From: UKL13-2 sp031370625
Lineage (GTDB): Bacteria > Pseudomonadota > Gammaproteobacteria > Burkholderiales > Usitatibacteraceae
Length of the DNA stretch: 64,000 bases
Direction: 5' to 3'
Assembly: GCA_031370625.1 (NCBI GenBank)
Contig: JANMQR010000335.1
Location: 10,588 to 74,587, forward strand
Shown piece after piece: positions 51,671-59,771 of this stretch (position 1 is the stretch's first letter; every line of letters starts with the position of its first letter). The notes beneath the pieces are model-generated. The model saw only the letters and a program-made list of their open reading frames with translations, had not been told where the DNA came from and searched no databases. Made by a program: the position numbers and the translations under genes.

Positions 51671-52428
51671 TGAAATACACCATTCAAACTTTGCTCGCTG
51701 CGCCTGCCTTGGCGTTATGCCTGCTCACATCGTCAATCGTTGTTAATGCTTCCAGTGAGGAAGTGGTGCTGGATACCGCGCCGATCAACTTGAAAGATCA
51801 GGCGTCACTGCAACGCGGTGCCAAGTCGTTCGTGAATTACTGCATGAATTGCCATAACGCGAGCTTTATGCGTTACAGCCATTTGACCGCCATTGGCCTT
51901 ACCGAAGATCAGATTAAAGCGAACTTGATGTTTGGCACCGACAAAATCGGCGACACCATGATTTCAGCACTTGATCCGAAGGATGCCAAGGAATGGTTTG
52001 GCGGTCTGCCACCAGATCTGACCTTGGTTGCCCGCGTGCGCGGCTCTGATTGGTTGTACACATTCTTGCGCAGTTTCCACCGCGACGATACAGCACCCAC
52101 CGGCTGGAATAACACAGTATTCAAGAACGTCGGCATGCCCAACGTGTTGCATGATTTGCAGGGTACGCAGGTTTTGACAAAGGTCGGCGAGAAAGAAGAG
52201 CACGGTAAAAAAGTGCCCGTCATGAAGCTGGCCGTCGATCGCGCCGGCACCATGAATCAAATGGAGTACGACCTGTTCGTCAAGGACCTGGTCAACTATC
52301 TCACCTACATGGGCGAGCCGGCACAACCGGCTCGCACGCAGCTTGGTGTTATTGTTTTGTTGTTTCTGGTACTCGCATTTTTTGCTACCCTATGGCTGAA
52401 AAATGAGTATTGGAAGGATGTGAAATAA
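51670..52428 (+). CDS. petC: Cytochrome c1 subunit of the bc1 complex
   Basis: 252 residues. A signal peptide ends near VVNASS (about 28). Heme c attachment CMNCH (C58, C61, H62) is followed by a Met ligand region, and WLYTFLRSFHRD and GMPNVLHDLQG are cytochrome c1 landmarks. A C-terminal membrane anchor (LGVIVLLFLVLAFFATLWLKNEYWKDVK) closes the protein. Last gene of petABC, with a terminator 24 bp downstream. Confidence 0.96.
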   Translation: MKYTIQTLLAAPALALCLLTSSIVVNASSEEVVLDTAPINLKDQASLQRGAKSFVNYCMNCHNASFMRYSHLTAIGLTEDQIKANLMFGTDKIGDTMISALDPKDAKEWFGGLPPDLTLVARVRGSDWLYTFLRSFHRDDTAPTGWNNTVFKNVGMPNVLHDLQGTQVLTKVGEKEEHGKKVPVMKLAVDRAGTMNQMEYDLFVKDLVNYLTYMGEPAQPARTQLGVIVLLFLVLAFFATLWLKNEYWKDVK

Positions 52429-52451
52429 GTTTCTGCTTCTAGCAGAAAACC

Positions 52452-52490
52452 AAGCCGCGCCCAGGCAACTACCAGGCGCGGCTTCGTATT
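52452..52490 (+). terminator. Intrinsic terminator of petABC
   Basis: Ten-bp stem AAGCCGCGCC (52452-52461) with GGCGCGGCTT (52475-52484), followed by CGTATTTTT. It separates petC from sspA, which therefore probably has its own promoter despite the close spacing. Confidence 0.82.
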
Positions 52491-52535
52491 TTTAGCTGTA
52501 CTTGTACCTTTAGAAAAAGAAAGTTGGTATTCATC

Positions 52536-53135
52536 ATGATGACGCTCTATTCCGGAACCACCTGCCCATTTAGCCATCGCTGCCGCATCGTGCTGTACGA
52601 GAAGGGGATGGATTTCCAGATCCTTGATGTGGATTTGATGAACAAGCCCGAAGATCTCGCGGTGATGAACCCATACAACCGCACACCGGTGTTGGTGGAA
52701 CGTGATTTGATTTTGTACGAGTCCAACATCATCAACGAATACATCGATGAGCGTTTTCCCCATCCGCAGTTGATGCCCGCTGACCCAGTGATGCGTGCAC
52801 GTGCGCGATTAATTTTGTTCCGCATGGAAAACGAGATTTTCAACCATGTTGATTCACTCGAACGCGGCAAACAAAATACGCACGATAAAGCGCGCCTGTA
52901 CATCCGCGAGAATCTGATTCAATTAGCCCCGATTTTTGTAAAACAAAAGCATATGCTGGGTGACGAATTCTCGATGCTGGATGTCGCCATCGCGCCGTTG
53001 CTGTGGCGTTTGGAGCACTATCAGGTTGAGATGCCAAAGGCGGCGGCACCGTTGCTGAAATATGCTGAGCGTTTGTTTTCGCGCCAGGCATTCATTGATT
53101 CGATGACCGCTTCTGAAAAAGCGATGCGGAAATAG
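52536..53135 (+). CDS. sspA: Stringent starvation protein A (GST fold)
   Basis: 199 residues from ATG 52536 (or the next codon). The thioredoxin-like N-domain starts MTLYSGTTCPFSHRCRIVLYEKGMDF, and NPYNRTPVLVERDLILYESNIINEYIDERFPHPQLMP is the SspA signature. SspA associates with RNA polymerase and alters transcription in stationary phase and starvation; it lacks glutathione activity in E. coli. Position after petABC is standard in beta- and gammaproteobacteria. sspB follows after 204 bp. Confidence 0.95.
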   Translation: MMTLYSGTTCPFSHRCRIVLYEKGMDFQILDVDLMNKPEDLAVMNPYNRTPVLVERDLILYESNIINEYIDERFPHPQLMPADPVMRARARLILFRMENEIFNHVDSLERGKQNTHDKARLYIRENLIQLAPIFVKQKHMLGDEFSMLDVAIAPLLWRLEHYQVEMPKAAAPLLKYAERLFSRQAFIDSMTASEKAMRK

Positions 53136-53339
53136 AAACAATAAGTGGAGGAAATCTTGGTGTCGGCTCAATCAACTGAGCCCGCCGAGATGAAACCATC
53201 GCACTCGAATAGCAGCTTCACATCAGCTCGCACGCGTAGCGGCAGCCGCGTGTTGGCGATGAGCATACAATAAATTTTCTCGGGCTTTTTTGGCTTTCTC
53301 GCGCCGCACGCTATTTCAGGGCTCACCGCATATTCATCT

Positions 53340-53891
53340 ATGACCGATCTCTCGACCAAACCCTATCTGATACGCGCAATATACGAATGGTGTGCGGACG
53401 CTGGCTTTACGCCGTATCTGAGCGTGAAGGTGGATGCCAATACCCGCGTGCCGATGGAGTATGTCAAAGGCGGTGAAATCGTCTTGTCGATCAGTCAACA
53501 AGCCACGCGCGATCTCACGATCGGCAACGACGTAGTGCAATTCTCCGCGCGCTTTAATGGTGTTTCACGCGAAGTCTCTGTCCCTATTTATGCGGTGCAG
53601 GGCGTGTTCGCGCGCGAAAACGGACGCGGCGTGTTTTTTGACCCCGAAACGCCGCCAGATGCCGAAGATTCAGATCCAGCCTCGCCAACCAGCAGTGTGC
53701 AAATTGCCGCGCGCGCGCCGACCAGTCGGGCACCCACCTTGCAAGCGGTGCCACAAACCGCGGTGCTCGTTGACCAGCCTACCGACGGCGAACAAGCGGT
53801 GAAGTCGACTGATGCCGAGTCGCCGGACAATACCGATAAGCCTGATAAACCCAAAGGCCCGCCGCGCGGAAACTTGCGCATCATCAAATAG
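53340..53891 (+). CDS. sspB: ClpXP adaptor / stringent starvation protein B
   Basis: 183 residues. Substrate-binding domain: STKPYLIRAIYEWCADAGFTPYLSVKVD, VLSISQQATRDLTIGNDVVQFSARF and the VPIYAVQGVFARENGRGVFF strand. A long disordered linker leads to the short C-terminal ClpX-binding tail RGNLRIIK. The adaptor brings ssrA-tagged proteins to ClpXP. The 204-bp gap from sspA is longer than usual and includes only a weak GGCTCA/TGAGCC stem. Confidence 0.94.
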   Translation: MTDLSTKPYLIRAIYEWCADAGFTPYLSVKVDANTRVPMEYVKGGEIVLSISQQATRDLTIGNDVVQFSARFNGVSREVSVPIYAVQGVFARENGRGVFFDPETPPDAEDSDPASPTSSVQIAARAPTSRAPTLQAVPQTAVLVDQPTDGEQAVKSTDAESPDNTDKPDKPKGPPRGNLRIIK

Positions 53892-54034
53892 CCGCAGCAG
53901 TGCGTTTCGGTCCCGGCGTGGCGCGCCCATAGCTGCTCGCAAACGGTGATCCCAGTAGCATGCGAATCACGGCTTTGTTATGCTCTTGGTATCGCGTTCC
54001 ACCATAACAACATTGACCTTTGCAGGCACCGCTC

Positions 54035-54490
54035 ATGTCCATTACCGTTGCTGAATTGCTGCAAGACAAAGCGCGACAAGCGCCCGCCGGCATCCTATTC
54101 TCAGTGGCACCAGACGAACCAGTCTCGGCTGCGGTCGCGACGATGGTGACTAACAAAATCAGCTCTGTCATCGTGAAAAAAAGTGATGCGATGGTGGGCT
54201 TGATCACGCTTCGTGAATTGCTGCAGGGTCTCAACACACACGGCGACGCATTGCTTAAAACGCGCTGTGCCGAGGTGATGAAGAATAATCCTGCGGTAGC
54301 AAAAGTCGAGGACACCGCCGATCATTTACGCGCCATGATGACCGACCTACATATCACTCACGTGCCCGTGATCCAGGCTGAAAAATTGATCGGCATTTTG
54401 TCGTTTCATGACATCGCCCGCAGCGCAATTAAAGACGCAGACTTTGAGAACAAGCTACTCAAACAATACATCAAGCATTGGCCCGAGTAG
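54035..54490 (+). CDS. CBS-domain pair protein
   Basis: 151 residues from ATG 54035 (an in-frame TTG at 54020 is less likely). Two CBS repeats: GILFSVAPDEPVSAAVATMVTNKISSVIV with VGLITLRELLQ, and CAEVMKNNPAVAKVEDTADHLRAMMTDLHITHVPVI with LIGILSFHDIAR. Such pairs bind adenosine nucleotides and act as stand-alone sensors. No enzymatic domain. Single gene ending at palindrome copy 7, convergent with parB. Confidence 0.88.
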   Translation: MSITVAELLQDKARQAPAGILFSVAPDEPVSAAVATMVTNKISSVIVKKSDAMVGLITLRELLQGLNTHGDALLKTRCAEVMKNNPAVAKVEDTADHLRAMMTDLHITHVPVIQAEKLIGILSFHDIARSAIKDADFENKLLKQYIKHWPE

Positions 54491-54515
54491 AACAAATCGC
54501 GCATCATAAGAAATT

Positions 54516-54584
54516 GAAACCCCAGTATTGGCGCGCACTTTCCAGCAAAAATGCTCCAAAAGGCGCGCCAATACTGGGGTTTTA
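54516..54584. repeat. Dispersed intergenic palindrome, copy 7
   Basis: GAAACCCCAGTATTGGCGCG...GCAAAAATGC...GGCGCGCCAATACTGGGGTTTT. The outer 15 bases of the arms (CCCCAGTATTGGCGC) are perfectly complementary. It lies between the convergent CBS gene and parB. The central GCAAAAATGC turn is shared with copies 1 and 4. Confidence 0.77.
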
Positions 54585-54598
54585 GAAAATATGAGGCG

Positions 54599-55456
54599 TT
54601 ACTTTAGCTTGGTGCGCTCGAGAATCCCGTCCAAGTGTTCGTAGTCTGAAAACGCAATCGTGAGCGTGCCTTTGCCTTTCTTATCCGCTTTAACCGATAC
54701 GCGGGTGCCTAATTTCTCAGCAAGGTCGTTTTCCAAATGCCTTGTGTCCGTATCCGAACTCAGTAAACTTTGAGTCACTTTTGGCGGCGCGGATTCAGCT
54801 TTCACCAGGCGCTCCGCATCGCGCACACTCAAGTTTTTATGAACAATTTGATGCGCCAATTCCACCTGTTTTGATTTCGCCAATGAGAGCAATGCACGCG
54901 CGTGGCCCATGTCGAGCTTCGACTCCATCACCATGTCCTGCACCGGTTTTGCCAGCTCTAGCAGCCGCAGCAAATTCGTCACTGCAGCACGCGAGCGGCC
55001 TACCGCTTGCGCGGCCTCTTCATGCGTGAGCTTGAATTCATCAATCAAGCGTGAAATGCCGGCGGCCTCTTCCATCGCGTTTAAATCTTCGCGCTGAATA
55101 TTTTCAATTAAGCCAATACCGAGTGCCGCATCATCTGCAATTTCGCGCACCAATACCGGCACCGTGGCTAGGCCTGCAATCTGTGCTGCGCGCCAGCGAC
55201 GTTCACCGGCGACGATTTCGAATTTTCCGCCCGCAATCGCGCGCGTGAGAATAGGCTGCACAATGCCGCGTTGTTTAATCGACTGCGCCAACTCTTCCAG
55301 CGCGCCGCGATCCATGCGGGTGCGCGGCTGATATTTGCCGGGCGTTAAATCACCGATTTTTAATTCGCGCAATTCACTTTCGGTGTTGGTTGCCGCCTCC
55401 GTCTTACCGCCAAGCAACGCGTCAAGTCCGCGGCCCAATCCTTTGGATTTCATCAT
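54599..55456 (-). CDS. parB: ParB chromosome-partitioning protein
   Basis: 285 residues. ParB/Spo0J features in order: start KGLGRGLDALLGG, PGKYQPRTRMDRGALEELAQSI, CTP-binding box with EIVAGERRWRAAQIAG, IENIQREDLNAMEEA, and the HTH LTHEEAAQAVGRSRAAVTNLLRLLEL. Normally encoded behind parA; here the upstream gene on the same strand is ntrX (33 bp away) and no parA is in the window. ParB loads on parS sites; no parS-like 16-mer was noticed. Ends at palindrome copy 7. Confidence 0.94.
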   Translation of the reverse strand: MMKSKGLGRGLDALLGGKTEAATNTESELRELKIGDLTPGKYQPRTRMDRGALEELAQSIKQRGIVQPILTRAIAGGKFEIVAGERRWRAAQIAGLATVPVLVREIADDAALGIGLIENIQREDLNAMEEAAGISRLIDEFKLTHEEAAQAVGRSRAAVTNLLRLLELAKPVQDMVMESKLDMGHARALLSLAKSKQVELAHQIVHKNLSVRDAERLVKAESAPPKVTQSLLSSDTDTRHLENDLAEKLGTRVSVKADKKGKGTLTIAFSDYEHLDGILERTKLK

Positions 55457-55489
55457 GTCGTTTTAATCTTCATTCTGCTTATTTGTAAT

Positions 55490-56761
55490 TCACTCGGTCT
55501 TGCCGGAAGGGCGAATACCCAACTGCTTTAATTTCCGATACAGGTGAGTGCGCTCCAACCCCACCTTGTCGGCAACCCGCGACATGTTGCCATCCTCGCG
55601 GCGAATATGGTGCTGAAAGTATTGAAATTCGAATCGCTCGCGCGCTTCCCGCAGCGGCAATTCGTACTCAATAATGCCATGCGCAGGCACGCTGCTCGCC
55701 ACATCCAGACCCGATTCACGCGCCACTCGCGTAACGTCCTCTGCCGTAATTTCAGCATTAAGGCCGGTAAGCGCCAAGGTCTTCACCACATTTTGCAATG
55801 CCGGCAAATTGCCCGGCCATTCCAGATTTCGCAGCGCATTCAGCGCACCAATACTGAACAGGCGCATCGGTGATTCGTTGGCTTCCACCATCTGCAGCAT
55901 CATCGTGCTCGCCAGCTCGGGAATGTCTTCGGGATGCTCGCGTAGCGATGGAATTCGCAATGTCACCCCGGACAATTGCGTCAACAATGCACTATCAAAC
56001 TCTCCGGTTTCGATCAGCGGCGTCATCGATTGTGCAGTGGCGGCCACCAATCGAACATTGAATTTTTCGAGCTTGGTGAGAAGTTGTGCAAGACCTTTTT
56101 GTTCAGCCTTGGTCAGTAATTCAACGTGCTCAATAAACAATAAGCCATCGCGGGCTTCAGCGAGAGATGCGAACGGATTCTCCGCCAACCAGGCGTGTGC
56201 TTTCGGGGCCACCCATGCGGTATTGCGCTGATGCAACATACGTGCGATCAATTCAAATCCGCAGCCTGATTCACCACTCAGCAGTAGCGGCACTTTCAAG
56301 CGGCTCACTTGATCGATTCGCTGCTTCAAATCAAGCATGACTTTCGCGCGGCCCAAATGTTCGAATCCGAGCCCCGCTTTCGGTGAGATGCGCCCGCCCT
56401 GAAGCGCTTTGCCGACGGTTGCAATAAGTCGCGGCAGGCTGATAGGTTTTTCCAAAAAATCGAATGCACCAATACGCGTGGCTTCGATCGCGGATTCGAT
56501 CGTGCCATGACCCGACATCATTACCACCGGCATCGTCAGCTGACCGGTCGACGCCCATTCCTTGAGCAGGGTAATGCCGTCCATATCGGGCATCCAAATA
56601 TCGAGCAGCACCAAATCAGGTCGCGCGGTGCGCCGCATCGCGCGCGCGGTCGCGGCGTTCTCGGCACACCTGACATCGAAGCCTTCGTCCTTGAGTATTT
56701 CTGAGAGGAGTTCGCGGATGCCGATTTCATCATCGACGACCAAAATATTGTTTGCTGACAT
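55490..56761 (-). CDS. ntrX: NtrX-like response regulator with degenerate AAA+ domain
   Basis: 423 residues from ATG 56761. The receiver (about 5-120) has Asp10/Asp11 and phosphoacceptor Asp54 (VLLDIWMPDMDG). The central sigma-54 interaction domain is damaged: Walker A reads GESGCGFELIAR (usual GESGTGKELVAR) with Phe169 in place of Lys, the GAFTGA loop is absent, Walker B reads LLFIEHVE instead of LFLDEI, and the arginine-finger area reads FDSALLTQL. A Fis-type HTH remains (NMSRVADKVGLERTHLYRKLKQLGI). So it likely binds DNA and responds to NtrY without driving sigma-54 polymerase. Downstream of ntrY. Confidence 0.9.
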   Translation of the reverse strand: MSANNILVVDDEIGIRELLSEILKDEGFDVRCAENAATARAMRRTARPDLVLLDIWMPDMDGITLLKEWASTGQLTMPVVMMSGHGTIESAIEATRIGAFDFLEKPISLPRLIATVGKALQGGRISPKAGLGFEHLGRAKVMLDLKQRIDQVSRLKVPLLLSGESGCGFELIARMLHQRNTAWVAPKAHAWLAENPFASLAEARDGLLFIEHVELLTKAEQKGLAQLLTKLEKFNVRLVAATAQSMTPLIETGEFDSALLTQLSGVTLRIPSLREHPEDIPELASTMMLQMVEANESPMRLFSIGALNALRNLEWPGNLPALQNVVKTLALTGLNAEITAEDVTRVARESGLDVASSVPAHGIIEYELPLREARERFEFQYFQHHIRREDGNMSRVADKVGLERTHLYRKLKQLGIRPSGKTE

Positions 56762-56840
56762 GCTTCCCACCTTAACTTGGCTTCATGATACGGCTAATAA
56801 GTTTGCAATGTATTTATGACTGATTTGTTTGGCGTGGCCA

Positions 56841-56906
56841 CTTGGCGCTTACTTGGCAATCCCTTGGCAATCCCTTGGCAATCCCTTGACACTCACTTGA
56901 CACTCA
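56841..56906. repeat. Six tandem 11-bp repeats between ntrY and ntrX
   Basis: Consecutive 11-mers: CTTGGCGCTTA, CTTGGCAATCC three times, CTTGACACTCA twice. The last copies overlap the final codons and stop of ntrY (stop at 56893-56895). The period is close to one DNA helical turn, so a protein could bind all units on one face. Slippage expansion is the simpler origin. Confidence 0.85.
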
Positions 56907-59133
56907 AGCCGCGATTATCAGGTTTGGACGCCGCGGTTTCCACCTGAGCTGCCGTCGACAGCGCCGCCGCCACCGGCAACACAATCTCCACACGCGCCCC
57001 TTGATGCTCGGCATTGGTGATGCTCACTCGTCCACCATGTTCCTCAATAATTTTCTTCACAATGGCCAACCCTAACCCAGTGCCTTTCGGCTTGGTTGTA
57101 ACGTACGGCTCAAAAATGCGCGTTTTGACATCTTCTTTAATACCGCAGCCATTGTCCTCAATAACCAGTTGCACCATGTCTTCCACTAATTTCGTTTCAA
57201 TCACGATTCGTGGCGCACCAATACCCGCCAACGCATCAAGCGCGTTCTGCACCAGATTGTGCAACACCTGTCGCAGCAGCGCCGGGTCTGCCATCATCAA
57301 TGGCAGGTCGGATTGCAGCCTCGGCTCGATTTCCACATTCATCGATTCATACAGCACAAGCACATCGCGCACCAGTTCATTAATACTTACAGCAACCGGG
57401 GTGAGACGCGAGCTGCGCGAGTAAAGTGCAAAGTCATCCACCATGCTTTTAAGCGCGCCGACTTGCGCAACAATTGTGTTCGTCGACCGAGCCAACATAT
57501 CGCGGTCTGTCGGCTGAAGTTTGTCCGCGAGCTTCATCTGCAGGCGCTCAGCGGAGAGCTGAATCGGGGTCAGCGGATTCTTGATTTCATGCGCGAGTCG
57601 TCGCGCCACTTCACCCCAGGCGGCGTCGCGCTGCGCTTGAATCAAGCCGGTAATATCGTCGAACACAAACACAACCCCGGACTCAATGGTGGCCGGCAAT
57701 TTGGTCGCGCGCACCAGCAGCGTGCGTTGCCCGAGAGGACCATCGAATGGGATTTGTCGCTCCCAAGGCTTATCTCTTGCCAGCACCAACTGTGCCTTGA
57801 TCTCATCTATGAGCGGTGCTAAGCGCGGATGCAGTTTGCTCCATTCCGGCAGCTTCAAACCTTTTAACGACTGATGATCAAAACCCAGCATGTCTTGCGC
57901 GTTTTTGTTAATCGTTTTTGCATACCATCGCTCATCGAGGGTGATAACGCCCGAGGTAAGATTACCGAGGATTGATTCCAAATAGGTGTTGGCGTTTTCC
58001 AATTCCTGCTGCTTGCGCGCGACCACATCGGATGCCTCACCAAGCTGGCGCGTCATGGTGTTAAATGATTGCGTGAGTACACCAAATTCGTCGCGACTTT
58101 TGACCGGATTTAGTTTTGAGAAATCACCTTTGGCAATCGCACGCGTTGATTCCGCCAGCGCCGACAAGTGTGCGGCAAGGCGCTCAGATAGCAGGAACGA
58201 AATCGCGAGCGCGGAGAAAAGCGTGAGCAACATCGCGAGCGTTAAGGTCAACGCGAACAACCGCTTTAAACCACTGCGCTGGAGGCCCAGGCGCGCATAG
58301 TCGTTGAATCCGGCCTCCACCGTTTGGGCGTCGGCTGCCATTGTTTTCGGGGCCGCGCGCACCACCTGGATTAACCGGCGACCCTCGGCGCGGGGCAGCG
58401 GCGAGAACAGCGACCCCGTTGTCGGCACCGGCACCACCGCACGCAGCAAGAAGCCACGCTCGGCAACAGTTTCTATTGATTGCACCGTCATGCCCATATC
58501 GGCGTCGCGCAGCTCTTGCGGCGTTGGTTTGTCGGTAAACAACGCCGCGGGCGACGACAGTTTTGGCGGTTCGGTTGAAGATGTCGCAGACGCTGAAGCC
58601 AACGGCGTGCCGTCGACCGCAAATAACGCGATTTCATCAAAGCCGCCCGCGCTGCGCGCACGCTTCAAGGTCTCCGCATAATCGATGTCGCCCAGCGCAA
58701 CCTTGGCTGCGGCTTCCTGTGCCGCACGGGTGAGTTCCACGAGCGACGCATTCAGGGCACCTTTGCTCAGACTCAACGCGGCGCTCAAGGCCTTATCAAC
58801 GGGAACGTCAAACCAGGAATCAATTGAGCGATTCAAAAACTGCACTGAAATACCGTAAACCAATCCGCCGGGAATCATCGCCATCAGTGCGAACACCGCC
58901 ATCAGCCGCAGCGCTAATTTTGAGCCAAACACACGGCGACGAAGTTTTCGCACTAACGAGAAAATTTGGTATGCGATCAGCACCAGAAGGCCGACCGTCA
59001 GCGCCAAGCCCAGCCCAAACAGCCAGGTGTAGTACTCGCCTAAAAAGGTGTTGTTGCTGCTCGCACGGAACATCAGCGTGATCAGCCCCACGCCTATCAC
59101 CATGCAGAGCAAAATAATGGCGCGCTGAATCAT
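56893..59133 (-). CDS. ntrY: NtrY-like membrane sensor histidine kinase
   Basis: 746 residues. Several N-terminal membrane helices with a large periplasmic loop (to about 300), a HAMP segment (LSERLAAHLSALAESTRAIAKGDFSKL), a PAS domain (LESILGNLTSGVITLDERWY), HisKA with RLAHEIKNPLTPIQLSAERLQ and HATPase motifs (VLHNLVQNALDALAG, IEDNGCGI, TTKPKGTGLGLAIVKKIIEEHGG). Phosphorylates NtrX in systems linked to nitrogen metabolism, respiration and envelope. Overlaps DUF4390 by 4 bp. Ends within the tandem repeats. Confidence 0.94.
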   Translation of the reverse strand: MIQRAIILLCMVIGVGLITLMFRASSNNTFLGEYYTWLFGLGLALTVGLLVLIAYQIFSLVRKLRRRVFGSKLALRLMAVFALMAMIPGGLVYGISVQFLNRSIDSWFDVPVDKALSAALSLSKGALNASLVELTRAAQEAAAKVALGDIDYAETLKRARSAGGFDEIALFAVDGTPLASASATSSTEPPKLSSPAALFTDKPTPQELRDADMGMTVQSIETVAERGFLLRAVVPVPTTGSLFSPLPRAEGRRLIQVVRAAPKTMAADAQTVEAGFNDYARLGLQRSGLKRLFALTLTLAMLLTLFSALAISFLLSERLAAHLSALAESTRAIAKGDFSKLNPVKSRDEFGVLTQSFNTMTRQLGEASDVVARKQQELENANTYLESILGNLTSGVITLDERWYAKTINKNAQDMLGFDHQSLKGLKLPEWSKLHPRLAPLIDEIKAQLVLARDKPWERQIPFDGPLGQRTLLVRATKLPATIESGVVFVFDDITGLIQAQRDAAWGEVARRLAHEIKNPLTPIQLSAERLQMKLADKLQPTDRDMLARSTNTIVAQVGALKSMVDDFALYSRSSRLTPVAVSINELVRDVLVLYESMNVEIEPRLQSDLPLMMADPALLRQVLHNLVQNALDALAGIGAPRIVIETKLVEDMVQLVIEDNGCGIKEDVKTRIFEPYVTTKPKGTGLGLAIVKKIIEEHGGRVSITNAEHQGARVEIVLPVAAALSTAAQVETAASKPDNRGLSVK

Positions 59134-59738
59134 GGGGAGACCCTTGCCGGTCGCGCAGGTTCACTCTCGCCAACGACCGTCCAGCGAACCCAGTCCGAAG
59201 ATAAATTCCAATCTTTGGAGGCCAAAATATCAAGCTGGAATGGTTTTGGCAATTGCGCGTTGTCGAGGCGAAAACGAATGGCGGCTTCGTATTTTTCGCC
59301 AGGCTTCAAGCGCCCTTTCTGGAGCACGGTCCACGACCGCACGCGCGACAATAATCGCTGCACATCCTCGATAGTCGCGACATTTTGCGACACACCGGAA
59401 ACACTGATTTTGTATTGTTCGGTCAACGGGGCATAGCTTACCCGCCGGTCGCGCGATGCCTTTGCCAGGCTTTGATCAAACCAGTACCAGCGACCCTTGC
59501 TAATCTCGAACTCGACCACGAAATACAGCGGCACACCTTTGCTCACCGCCTCCTTCATGGAGCTGGTCAGCTGAAAATCAATATCGGCACTGACTTGGTA
59601 ACCGTCGTCGGTCGCTTCGAGCTTGGGGTTACGGATGGTGACTTCATCGGCCGCAAACGCGGCGCTAGTGACCGCCATCCACACCGATGCGAACCCAACC
59701 ACCACGAGACGATGAAGTACTGTGTAACGTCGCGTCAT
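59130..59738 (-). CDS. DUF4390 exported protein
   Basis: 202 residues. A signal peptide ends near AAFAAD (about 30). The domain shows VSADIDFQLTSSMKEAVSKGVPLYFVVEFEI, RGRYWFDQSLAKA-like text (here KGRWYWFDQSLAKAS) and DNAQLPKPFQLDIL, the DUF4390 pattern. In betaproteobacteria it is consistently found between rsmB and ntrY, as here. Function unknown; a periplasmic input to NtrY is a reasonable guess. Stop overlaps the ntrY start (ATGA). Confidence 0.9.
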   Translation of the reverse strand: MTRRYTVLHRLVVVGFASVWMAVTSAAFAADEVTIRNPKLEATDDGYQVSADIDFQLTSSMKEAVSKGVPLYFVVEFEISKGRWYWFDQSLAKASRDRRVSYAPLTEQYKISVSGVSQNVATIEDVQRLLSRVRSWTVLQKGRLKPGEKYEAAIRFRLDNAQLPKPFQLDILASKDWNLSSDWVRWTVVGESEPARPARVSP

Positions 59739-59771
59739 GTGAAGCTCAGAGCCCGCGCATGAATCGCAGTA

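Noticed and set aside
53168..53359. Minus-strand 63-codon frame between sspA and sspB
   Set aside because: Overlaps the sspB start and shows no recognisable domain; likely chance.
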